Source: an uncultured Flammeovirgaceae bacterium
GTDB lineage: Bacteria > Bacteroidota > Bacteroidia > Cytophagales > Cyclobacteriaceae
Length of the DNA: 9,679 nt
Assembly (NCBI GenBank): GCA_937138955.1
Contig: CAKZPJ010000702.1
Coordinates: 1-9,679, forward strand
Direction: 5' to 3'
The position numbers were made by a program, and so were the translations under genes. Of this stretch, positions 1 to 5,439 are shown piece by piece. The notes beneath the pieces were generated by a model. That model searched no databases. It had not been told where the DNA came from and saw only the letters and a program-made list of their open reading frames with translations. The number at the start of each line of letters is the position of its first letter. The first letter of the stretch is position 1.

Positions 1-1359
1 GTGACCTACAGCTTAAATGAAGGTACAATGTTGCCAGGGTTTATTCAAACTCCGTATCTATTTGGTCTTGATGACGCTTTTGCTGCGCCGGGTATTCCAT
101 TCTTGCTGGGTAGCCAAGATCCTAGTATTCGTTTTGAAGCCGCGCGGCAAGGGTGGCTCAGTCCGTCTCAGCTACTAACGATGCCTTTTCAGCAGTCGCA
201 GGTAGAAAATATTAATGTACGGGCTGATATTGAACCCTTCCGAGACTTTCGGGTTCAGGTAGACTTCAGCAAAGCCGTTACTAACACGTACCAAGAGATT
301 TTCCGGCAAGACTCCTTGGGCAGCTTCAGTTCGTTACCTCCCGTCCGATCGGGTAACTACAACATTTCTTACCTAACGATACAAACCGCATTTTCTCAAG
401 ACACTGATCAGAATATTTCTGAAATATTTAATCAGTTTGTCCAAAATAGAGAAGCTATTCAACGACGCTTAACCGAAGAAAATCCCAACCAGAATGCGAT
501 ATATAATATTAATTCTCAAGATGTGCTTATTCCGGCTTTTTTAGCGGCCTACTCTGATCAAGATGCTGAACAGGTTCGGCTTTCGCCATTTCCTCGTATT
601 CCGCTACCCAACTGGCGGGTAGATTACGCCGGGCTACCCCGCCTATTTTCAGGTCTTGGTGAAGCGTTTGCCCAGTTTACAATTAACCACGCTTACCAGT
701 CTGCCTACAGCGTTAATAATTTTACAACTTCGGCAGAGTATGATCTGACCGAAGCCCCAGTAGAGTTAAATAGCCGAGTAGAAAATTACGATCCGACTCA
801 GTTGTCTGAGATTAAATCTATTCAAGATGAAAATGGGGAGTCTATAAATGTGTTCGTACCGCTGTACGTTGTTCAGCAAGTAACGATTACCGAGCGATTT
901 GCCCCGCTTATTGGAGTTAATATTCGCACTAAGGGTCGTCTGACCAGCCGTATTTCTTACGACCGAGAGCGTAGCCTTTCGCTAAACCTTTCTAATGCCC
1001 AAGTGACTGAGCTTAGAAGTCAGGCCATTACCTTTACGTTTGGTTTTACTAAAGATAAGTTTAAGTTGCCTTTCCGAGTGCAGGGGCGTACGGTTACTTT
1101 AGAAAACGACATCACTTTCAACTTGGCTATGTCGTTTAAAGATACTAAAACAGTGCAACGGAAAATTGATAATGACAACACAATCACCAACGGTAACGTC
1201 AACTTTCAGGCTCGCCCTACCCTAGACTACCGAGTGAATGAGCGCCTGAATATTCAGCTATATTTTAACCGTACTATCAATAATCCATTAGTCACTAGTT
1301 CTTTTCGTCGTACTACCACTGAATTTGGTACCCAAATACGCTTCAACCTTGCTCAATAA
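1..1359 (+). CDS. sprA: SprA, T9SS/gliding outer-membrane translocon protein, C-terminal part (5' end outside window)
   Basis: This is the last roughly 450 residues of SprA (Sov in Porphyromonas), the very large outer-membrane beta-barrel that forms the translocon channel of the type IX secretion system and is needed for gliding motility. The frame is open at base 1, so the GTG there is an internal valine and not a start; full-length SprA is around 2,400 residues, so most of the gene lies to the left. Seen here are an APGIPFLLGSQDPSIR segment followed by GWLSP (around residues 29-55), alternating polar/aromatic strands typical of a barrel, and an end in FGTQIRFNLAQ, which fits a closing beta-strand. 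Family assignment rests on recognition of the conserved SprA C-terminal region and on the gcvH-vanZ-tonB genes that follow. No frameshift is visible in this part. Confidence 0.9.
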   Translation: MTYSLNEGTMLPGFIQTPYLFGLDDAFAAPGIPFLLGSQDPSIRFEAARQGWLSPSQLLTMPFQQSQVENINVRADIEPFRDFRVQVDFSKAVTNTYQEIFRQDSLGSFSSLPPVRSGNYNISYLTIQTAFSQDTDQNISEIFNQFVQNREAIQRRLTEENPNQNAIYNINSQDVLIPAFLAAYSDQDAEQVRLSPFPRIPLPNWRVDYAGLPRLFSGLGEAFAQFTINHAYQSAYSVNNFTTSAEYDLTEAPVELNSRVENYDPTQLSEIKSIQDENGESINVFVPLYVVQQVTITERFAPLIGVNIRTKGRLTSRISYDRERSLSLNLSNAQVTELRSQAITFTFGFTKDKFKLPFRVQGRTVTLENDITFNLAMSFKDTKTVQRKIDNDNTITNGNVNFQARPTLDYRVNERLNIQLYFNRTINNPLVTSSFRRTTTEFGTQIRFNLAQ

Positions 1360-1361
1360 AA

Positions 1362-1441
1362 ACTAGGGGTAACCTTTTCCTAAAATTCAGAAAAGAGCTA
1401 CTTTTGGGTGAATTGCCTAGTATCTTTAAGTCATGACTAGG
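1362..1441 (+). other. Structured spacer between sprA and gcvH with alternative hairpins
   Basis: The 119-nt gap between sprA and gcvH is rich in inverted repeats. AATTCA (1384-1389) pairs with TGAATT (1409-1414), and inside it AAAAG (1391-1395) pairs with CTTTT (1401-1405). ACTAGG occurs twice (1362-1367 and 1436-1441) and its complement CCTAGT once (1416-1421), so CCTAGT can close a large outer stem with the first copy or a smaller hairpin with the second; the latter is followed by a T-rich stretch (ATATTTTTAT) and could act as a weak terminator after sprA. AGTCATGACT (1429-1438) is also a perfect 10-nt palindrome. The pairings are seen directly; any function is inference. Confidence 0.35.
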
Positions 1442-1478
1442 ATATTTTTATACAATCCATATTATCTTTTATTAGCAT

Positions 1479-1859
1479 ATGAACATTCCTGATTCACTGA
1501 AGTACACCAAAGACCACGAATGGCTTCGAGTAGACGGCGATGAGGCCTACATAGGTATTACTGATTTCGCCCAACAAGAATTAGGCGATATCGTCTACGT
1601 AGAAATTGAGACGGAAGGTCAGGAATTGGCGCACGGTGAAGTTTTTGGTACAGTAGAGGCGGTGAAAACGGTATCTGATCTTTTTATGCCCATTGCCGGC
1701 ACAGTGTTAGAGATCAATTCTGAGTTAGAAAGCTCACCAGAATTAGTAAATGAAGACCCCTACGAAAAAGGCTGGATGATTAAAATTAAGCTTAGTGATG
1801 CCACTAGCTTAGATGAATTATTGAGTCAAGAAGATTATCAAGAAGTTATTGGGCAGTAA
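1479..1859 (+). CDS. gcvH: Glycine cleavage system H protein
   Basis: This encodes the lipoyl carrier protein of the glycine cleavage system. It shuttles the aminomethyl group from the P protein (glycine decarboxylase) to the T protein and is reoxidised by the L protein, in the cytoplasm. The 126-residue length is normal for the family. It opens with the typical YTKDHEW segment (residues 9-15), continues with [17 protein letters not shown] (26-42), and carries the lipoyl-attachment site VEAVKTVSD with Lys63 as the modified residue. The [17 protein letters not shown] segment (about 88-104) is also characteristic. The ATG at 1479 aligns with the usual N-terminus; no Shine-Dalgarno is visible, as is common in Bacteroidota. 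The P and T genes are not here; the gene sits between sprA and vanZ, with only 29 nt before the latter, so it is probably cotranscribed with it. Lipoic acid may also be stored or transferred through this protein. Confidence 0.97.
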   Translation: MNIPDSLKYTKDHEWLRVDGDEAYIGITDFAQQELGDIVYVEIETEGQELAHGEVFGTVEAVKTVSDLFMPIAGTVLEINSELESSPELVNEDPYEKGWMIKIKLSDATSLDELLSQEDYQEVIGQ

Positions 1860-1888
1860 GTAGCAAGAGCCAAGTCTATTGTATTGCT

Positions 1889-2257
1889 ATGTTCTGGCGC
1901 TTCAATTTTTATACATTACTTTGGATGATATTCATCCTCGGGCTAATTATTCTGCCAGGGCAACATATGCCTCAAACGGGAACTACCCTGTTAAGTATCG
2001 ACAAAATAGCTCATACCGGAATATTTGCAGTATTGGTTCTACTGATGACTATTGGCTTTACTAAGCAGAGCACATATTGCTGGCTACGCAACAAGGCGGC
2101 AATTTATGCGTTAGTAATATCGATAGGGTATGCTTCTATCTTAGAAGGCACGCAGGTATTTTCTGTAGGTAGAACCATAGATATGTACGATGCTATTGCA
2201 AACACTGTGGGTTGTGTGGCAGGATACGGAGCATTTCTCGCTATTTATCGGCGATAA
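1889..2257 (+). CDS. VanZ-family small integral membrane protein
   Basis: This 122-residue hydrophobic protein has about four predicted transmembrane helices (approximately residues 6-23, 42-58, 70-86 and 103-119). It carries the VanZ-like signature: D38-K39 and H42 at the start of helix 2 (SIDKIAHTGIFAVL), then E86-x-x-Q89, R95, D98, D101 and A104-N105 (LEGTQVFSVGRTIDMYDAIANTVG). VanZ proper contributes to low-level teicoplanin resistance in enterococci, but short VanZ-like proteins in Bacteroidota have no established role, so resistance should not be inferred. The family pattern of conserved Asp/Glu/Arg at the membrane face suggests binding of a lipid or cell-wall precursor headgroup (inference). 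The start is the ATG at 1889, 29 nt after gcvH. An overlapping frame starting at 1879 is shorter and lacks family features. Confidence 0.85.
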   Translation: MFWRFNFYTLLWMIFILGLIILPGQHMPQTGTTLLSIDKIAHTGIFAVLVLLMTIGFTKQSTYCWLRNKAAIYALVISIGYASILEGTQVFSVGRTIDMYDAIANTVGCVAGYGAFLAIYRR

Positions 2258-2290
2258 GTAAGGTCGTATCGAGAAAATACATCTTTTATA

Positions 2291-2320
2291 TTGAGCGACT
2301 CAAAAAAATTTTGTAAATTG
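2291..2320 (+). promoter_or_regulatory. Candidate Bacteroidota-type promoter of tonB
   Basis: A TTG (2291-2293) lies 20 nt before TAAATTG (2314-2320). This resembles the Bacteroidota -33 TTG / -7 TAnnTTTG arrangement, although the -7 element lacks one T of the consensus. It would place transcription start about 30-35 nt before the tonB ATG. A short inverted repeat, CAAAA-AAA-TTTTG (2301-2313), sits between the two boxes. The match is imperfect, so this is only a candidate. Confidence 0.3.
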
Positions 2321-2336
2321 TGCTTTTAATAGTACA

Positions 2337-2360
2337 GTGTAACAATTATACACAAATTGT
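2337..2360 (+). promoter_or_regulatory. Two overlapping inverted repeats immediately before the tonB start
   Basis: GTGTA (2337-2341) is complementary to TACAC (2349-2353), and ACAATT (2342-2347) is complementary to AATTGT (2355-2360), the last base before the ATG. Each pair has a 7-nt loop that contains one arm of the other pair, so the two stem-loops exclude each other. In RNA this could modulate access to the tonB start codon; in DNA either could be an operator. The complementarity is direct observation and the role is inference; short AT-rich repeats also arise by chance. Confidence 0.3.
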
Positions 2361-3035
2361 ATGGAACCAAAGAAAACACCAAAAGCAGATTTAAACCAAA
2401 GAACAGGATTACATTTGGCTATAGGCCTTGTTGTTAGTCTTGCGTTGGTAACATTAGCCTTTGAATGGAAAGATTACGATGGTAGTGGGCTAGTTGATCT
2501 TGGTCAAGTGGAAGATAGCTTTGAAGATGTCATGGAGATTCCTCCTACCGAACAACCACCACCACCACCACCAAAAATCCAGCAGCCAGAGATTATTGAG
2601 GTTCCCGATGAAGAAGAGATTGAAGAGGATATAGAAATTGATCTTGATGTAGAGATCACTGAAGATACTGAAATTGAGGAGATGGTTTTCGAGGAAGCCC
2701 CTGAAGAAGAGACTACCGATGAAATCTTTATGGTTGTGGAAGATCAGCCTCAGCCGCAAGGTGGAATGACTGCATTCTACAAGTTTGTTGGTGACAAAAT
2801 GAAATATCCTTCTCAGGCTCGCCGTATGGGTATTGAAGGGAAGGTTTTCGTACAATTTGTAGTGAATACTGATGGCTCATTAACTGATGTAACTGCAATC
2901 AAGGGAATTGGTGCCGGTTGCGATGCTGAGGCAGTGCGAGTGGTAAAGAGTTCTCCTAAGTGGAAGCCTGGTAAGCAGCGTGGTAAGCCCGTACGAGTAC
3001 GAATGGTGTTACCTATCACATTTAAGCTTGGCTAA
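2361..3035 (+). CDS. tonB: TonB energy transducer (TonB C-terminal domain protein)
   Basis: This is the inner-membrane-anchored periplasmic protein that passes proton-motive force from ExbB/ExbD to TonB-dependent outer-membrane receptors such as SusC-type transporters. The 224-residue protein has a short cytoplasmic N-terminus, one transmembrane helix (about 16-34, LHLAIGLVVSLALVTLAF), a polyproline run of six prolines (66-71), a strongly acidic linker (about 79-120) and a TonB_C domain (about 135-224). The latter shows KYPSQARRMGIEGKVFVQF (148-166), DGSLTDV, and WKPGKQRGKPVRVRMVLPITF at the end. The polyproline plus acidic linker is usual for Bacteroidota TonBs. The ATG at 2361 precedes the helix correctly. 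It is the last gene of the sprA-gcvH-vanZ-tonB block, with its own candidate promoter at 2291-2320 and a strong terminator at 3079-3112. exbB/exbD are not in the window. Confidence 0.95.
   Translation: MEPKKTPKADLNQRTGLHLAIGLVVSLALVTLAFEWKDYDGSGLVDLGQVEDSFEDVMEIPPTEQPPPPPPKIQQPEIIEVPDEEEIEEDIEIDLDVEITEDTEIEEMVFEEAPEEETTDEIFMVVEDQPQPQGGMTAFYKFVGDKMKYPSQARRMGIEGKVFVQFVVNTDGSLTDVTAIKGIGAGCDAEAVRVVKSSPKWKPGKQRGKPVRVRMVLPITFKLG
2556..2573 (+). repeat. (CCA)6 trinucleotide repeat inside tonB
   Basis: Six consecutive CCA codons encode prolines 66-71 of TonB. The repeat is in frame, so gain or loss of units would change the length of the polyproline stretch without breaking the gene. Translation of such a run normally depends on elongation factor P. 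Confidence 0.8.
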
Positions 3036-3078
3036 TAAAAAGTACTTAACTTAGATTTGTTAATATTTTGATTATTGG

Positions 3079-3112
3079 AAGCCGGTTACGCATTGCGTTT
3101 CCGGCTTTTTTT
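3079..3112 (+). terminator. Strong rho-independent terminator after tonB
   Basis: AAGCCGG (3079-3085) pairs with CCGGCTT (3101-3107). Inside this stem ACGC (3088-3091) pairs with GCGT (3095-3098) around an ATT loop, separated from the outer stem by a TT/TT internal loop. A run of T follows directly (3106-3112), then ATTTTG. It lies 43 nt after the tonB stop codon and is the clearest intrinsic terminator in the window. Confidence 0.9.
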
Positions 3113-3149
3113 ATTTTGTTCCCCTATTGTGATTGAGTTAAAACAACTA

Positions 3150-3569
3150 ATGGTAGCTCAGTTAGTAGTTACTGCTGCTCTTACTGGGTTAATCTGGATC
3201 GTGCAACTAGTACATTATCCCGGATTTCGTTATGTTGATCATACTCAGTTCAGCAGCTTTCAGCAACATCACATGCGAAGTATCTCTTACATAGTAGTGC
3301 CACTAATGCTTGTTGAAGTAGTACTATCATGCTGGTTACAAATAGACTATTGGAATAGAGATGAAATGTATATAATTACTACAGCCAATGTATTATTGGT
3401 CGTAATCTGGGTAGCTACTTTCTTTGTATCTACCCCCATCCATAGTAAATTACTCACGCAGGGATATAATGAAATATTAATTAATAAACTGGTGGATACT
3501 AATTGGATTCGCACTGTTTTATGGTCAGCACGAACCCTTATATTGATAATCGTTGGTCTCAAAGTGTAG
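3150..3569 (+). CDS. Small four-helix integral membrane protein, function unknown (possibly DUF1772-like)
   Basis: Starting from the ATG at 3150 the protein is 139 residues with about four transmembrane helices (2-22, 43-63, 75-94 and 124-137). Notable residues are H22 and P24 at the end of helix 1 (VQLVHYPGF), H40-H41 before helix 2, P96 and H98 after helix 3 (STPIHSKLLTQGY), and NWIRTVLWSAR (118-128) before helix 4. This spacing of His/Pro motifs resembles small membrane proteins of the DUF1772 type, but I cannot confirm the family. The open frame extends back to a TTG at 3075, but that part consists of the tonB terminator hairpin and T-run, so it cannot be a normal start; a GTG at 3129 (146 residues) is an alternative. 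No clear ribosome-binding site or promoter is visible between the terminator and the start. No function is proposed. Confidence 0.8.
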   Translation: MVAQLVVTAALTGLIWIVQLVHYPGFRYVDHTQFSSFQQHHMRSISYIVVPLMLVEVVLSCWLQIDYWNRDEMYIITTANVLLVVIWVATFFVSTPIHSKLLTQGYNEILINKLVDTNWIRTVLWSARTLILIIVGLKV

Positions 3570-3600
3570 AAAAAGTTTTACAATGACTAAATCCATCAAT

Positions 3601-3613
3601 ATTTAGCGAAAAT
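3601..3613 (+). repeat. Left arm of 13-nt perfect inverted repeat
   Basis: ATTTAGCGAAAAT at 3601-3613 is the exact reverse complement of the sequence at 3780-3792. The arms are 166 nt apart and enclose nearly the whole intergenic stretch between two + strand genes. The match stops on both sides of the 13 nt. No flanking target-site duplication is seen. Confidence 0.6.
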
Positions 3614-3704
3614 GTAATTTAGAAGAATTATTTAAACAAGAAAGTGCAGTTATTAATAATCGGCTTTTTTTCTACAAATTATTCATAGAGACAGCAAAAT
3701 ATTT

Positions 3705-3732
3705 AAATTTATAGCACGTGTGCTAAAAATTT
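3705..3732. promoter_or_regulatory. 28-nt near-perfect palindrome, candidate operator
   Basis: The left arm AAATTTATAGCAC (3705-3717) and right arm GTGCTAAAAATTT (3720-3732) are complementary at 12 of 13 positions, with a single A/A mismatch (3711/3726) and a central GT. The core, AGCAC-GT-GTGCT, is GC-richer than its surroundings. The palindrome runs up to the -33-like TTG of a candidate promoter for the gene at 3837, a good place for a dimeric regulator to bind. It could instead form an RNA hairpin in a read-through transcript from the gene before it; no T-run follows, so it is not a typical terminator. Confidence 0.5.
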
Positions 3733-3762
3733 GATAACAAATAGGTATATTTATTATGTTTA
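3731..3762 (+). promoter_or_regulatory. Candidate Bacteroidota-type promoter for the 72-residue ORF
   Basis: TTG at 3731-3733 is followed after 21 nt by TATGTTTA (3755-3762), which matches TAnnTTTG except for the last base. The expected start of transcription would be about 65-70 nt before the GTG at 3837. In such AT-rich DNA similar matches occur by chance, so confidence is low. Confidence 0.28.
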
Positions 3763-3779
3763 TGATAAGAAAAGGTTTT

Positions 3780-3792
3780 ATTTTCGCTAAAT
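3780..3792 (-). repeat. Right arm of 13-nt perfect inverted repeat
   Basis: ATTTTCGCTAAAT (3780-3792, read on +) is the exact reverse complement of 3601-3613. It lies about 45 nt before the GTG start of the small helical protein, so it would be within the leader RNA if the candidate promoter at 3731-3762 is real. Confidence 0.6.
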
Positions 3793-3836
3793 TAGAGTAG
3801 CACATAACCCTATTGGAGTAACCTAAATTACTGCCC

Positions 3837-4055
3837 GTGAAAACTCAATCTAACATCCAAAATACTGTACAGCAAATCAGGTCAAATATTGATGAGATTG
3901 CTTCACAAACCAAAAATTTAAAAAACGGAGAGCGGTTTACAAAAATTCAACGTATGAATGATCTCCGACGAATTGCTTCTACCCTAGAAGATCTCGACAA
4001 ATCAGTCAATACACTAATGGATAAGCAAAATAAAAGCAAATCTGCAGATGCTTAG
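3837..4055 (+). CDS. Small helical/coiled-coil hypothetical protein, 72 residues
   Basis: I do not recognise a family. The protein is highly charged and almost certainly alpha-helical, with heptad-like spacing of hydrophobics (IQNTVQQIRSNIDEIASQT, then LRRIASTLEDLDKSVNTLM) and a Lys/Ser-rich tail (KQNKSKSADA). There is no signal peptide, membrane segment or cysteine. The start is the GTG at 3837: a TAA lies in frame at 3819-3821, so only that GTG or a CTG at 3831 is possible, and the next ATG (residue 39) would remove half the helix. A GGAG at 3815-3818 is too far from the GTG (18 nt) to be a standard ribosome-binding site. It is the only gene between the palindromic spacer and the oxidoreductase operon, and ends 69 nt before the latter. 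A small structural, regulatory or partner protein is possible, but nothing in the sequence decides this. Confidence 0.65.
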   Translation: MKTQSNIQNTVQQIRSNIDEIASQTKNLKNGERFTKIQRMNDLRRIASTLEDLDKSVNTLMDKQNKSKSADA

Positions 4056-4097
4056 AAATATTAGGTTTTAAATTCTATATACTTTCCTTATATTCCG

Positions 4098-4119
4098 TAG
4101 GTAATACAACTTCTACCTA
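4098..4119 (+). promoter_or_regulatory. Inverted repeat just upstream of the first oxidoreductase
   Basis: TAGGTA (4098-4103) pairs with TACCTA (4114-4119) across a 10-nt loop, 5 nt before the ATG at 4125. A second partial pairing joins TAGGTTT (4062-4068) with AAACCTA (4119-4125), which overlaps the start codon's first base. Both are short and may be chance; possible roles are an operator or a leader hairpin near the start. No convincing -33/-7 promoter is seen in this 69-nt gap, so the oxidoreductase may be read from the promoter of the preceding small gene. Confidence 0.25.
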
Positions 4120-4124
4120 AACCT

Positions 4125-5429
4125 ATGGATCAAGAAAACAATCTCTTTTTATCTTCGCGCCGAAAGTTCATTGGAACAACCCTTTCTGCTTTGGCAGGAA
4201 TTAGCATTGTACCTCGTCGAGTGCTAGGTGGTAATGGGTACCTCTCCCCTAGCGATCAAATAGCTATCGGCTATATCGGAACCGGGAAACAAGGACGAGG
4301 CACGCTCTTCCGCAAATTTATTGAAATACCAGAGATACAAATCACCGCTGCCTGTGATGTTGATACCCAAAAGCTAAGCGATTTTCAACAGCAAGTTTCA
4401 TCATATTACAGCGAAAACAAGAATCAAAACAATCAAATAGACGGATACGGTGATTTAAGAGAGCTTTTGGAGCGTAAAGATATTGATGCAGTAATTATAG
4501 CTACTCCTGATCACTGGCATGCTATAGCCTCTATATTTGCCTGCGAAGCCGGAAAAGATGTGTATTGTGAAAAACCACTCGCACTGACTGTGAAGGAAGG
4601 TCGAGATATGGTAAAAGCAGCCCGTAAAAATCAGCGAGTTTTTCAAACCGGAAGCATGCAACGCTCCAGGGATGACTTTCATCGCGCTGCTGAGTTGGTT
4701 ATCAATGGCTATATTGGCGACATAGAGAAAATAGTAGTTAGTGTCGGTGGTCCACCCGATGCTTGTGATCAACCTGCCGAACCTAAACCGGAGCATCTGG
4801 ACTGGAATATGTGGCAGGGCCCCGCTCCCCAACGGGAATATAGCTCTTTCTTCGCGCCACCCATGAGTTGGGATGGCTGGCCTCGCTGGCGTTACTGTAA
4901 ACACTATGGTGGAGGATTAATGACTGATTGGGGAGCGCATATGTTTGATATTGCTCAGTGGGCTATGGGAATGGACGGCAGTGGACCAGTAGAAGTTATA
5001 CCGCCCGATGGTAAGGATTATCAGGTGCTAACGTATTTGTACGCAGACGGCACTCCCATGGTGCGAGAAGATTTTGGAAAAGGAAATGCTGTCCGATTTG
5101 AAGGTAGCGAAGGAATAATTGAGGTAAGTCGGCAGTTTCTAAATGTCCCTGAAAACCTCAAAAATCAGGCGATTGGAGAAAACGAAATACATCTTTATAA
5201 AAGCCGTGACCACTACCGAGACTGGCTAGACGCCATCCGACAAAGAAGTAAGCCTCTCTGCGACGTAGAAGTCGGGCATCGCACAGCTACGGTTTGCAAT
5301 ATCGGTAATATCGCCTACGAACTCAATCGTCCGTTGCGCTGGAATCCGAAGAAAGAAAAGTTTAAAGGCGACCGTGAAGCCAACAAAATGTTATCGCGAG
5401 AACAACGCGAATTTTGGTCGTATTCCTAA
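4125..5429 (+). CDS. Tat-exported Gfo/Idh/MocA-family oxidoreductase
   Basis: This is an NAD(P)-dependent sugar-type oxidoreductase of the glucose-fructose oxidoreductase/inositol dehydrogenase/MocA family, predicted to work in the periplasm. The N-terminus carries a twin-arginine signal (SSRRKFIGTTLSALAGISIV, R12-R13, then a hydrophobic stretch). The Rossmann domain begins around residue 46 with the glycine motif GTGKQG (52-57), followed by ATPDHWH (126-132) and the EKP motif (E149-K150-P151), whose Lys is the usual catalytic/NAD-positioning residue. The C-terminal substrate domain has DWGAH with D268 and H272 as the likely catalytic pair. At 434 residues it has the length usual for exported members. 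The ATG at 4125 starts the Tat signal correctly. It is followed after only 10 nt by the FG-GAP-like gene, so they are very likely one operon. Exported relatives usually keep a tightly bound cofactor; substrate (a sugar, keto-sugar or glycoside) cannot be read from sequence. Confidence 0.9.
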   Translation: MDQENNLFLSSRRKFIGTTLSALAGISIVPRRVLGGNGYLSPSDQIAIGYIGTGKQGRGTLFRKFIEIPEIQITAACDVDTQKLSDFQQQVSSYYSENKNQNNQIDGYGDLRELLERKDIDAVIIATPDHWHAIASIFACEAGKDVYCEKPLALTVKEGRDMVKAARKNQRVFQTGSMQRSRDDFHRAAELVINGYIGDIEKIVVSVGGPPDACDQPAEPKPEHLDWNMWQGPAPQREYSSFFAPPMSWDGWPRWRYCKHYGGGLMTDWGAHMFDIAQWAMGMDGSGPVEVIPPDGKDYQVLTYLYADGTPMVREDFGKGNAVRFEGSEGIIEVSRQFLNVPENLKNQAIGENEIHLYKSRDHYRDWLDAIRQRSKPLCDVEVGHRTATVCNIGNIAYELNRPLRWNPKKEKFKGDREANKMLSREQREFWSYS

Positions 5430-5439
5430 TCTTGACTAA

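Larger units (their letters stand above)
3570..3836. other. 267-nt AT-rich intergenic region with nested inverted repeats
   Basis: No coding potential is apparent. The stretch contains a perfect 13-nt inverted repeat at its two ends (3601-3613 and 3780-3792), a 28-nt near-perfect palindrome near the middle (3705-3732), and a candidate promoter (3731-3762) pointing to the small gene at 3837. No GC-rich hairpin followed by a T-run is seen after the stop at 3569, so the upstream gene has no obvious intrinsic terminator. No tRNA or known riboswitch pattern is recognised. Confidence 0.6.

Noticed and set aside
1360..1478. Possible glycine riboswitch in front of gcvH
   Set aside because: The gap has hairpins, but I see none of the conserved purine-rich glycine aptamer pattern, and the space is short for an aptamer.
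1879..2064. 61-codon frame starting just before the VanZ-like gene
   Set aside because: It overlaps the VanZ-family frame, which carries the D-K-H, E-Q and R-D-D-AN motifs and membrane helices; this one has none.
2490..2855. 121-codon - strand frame with a run of Trp inside tonB
   Set aside because: The Trp run is just the complement of the (CCA)6 proline codons; it is antisense to a clear TonB.
4455..4904. 149-codon open frame on the - strand inside the first oxidoreductase
   Set aside because: It lies wholly within a gene with complete family motifs, its translation has no family features, and its composition looks like an antisense shadow.
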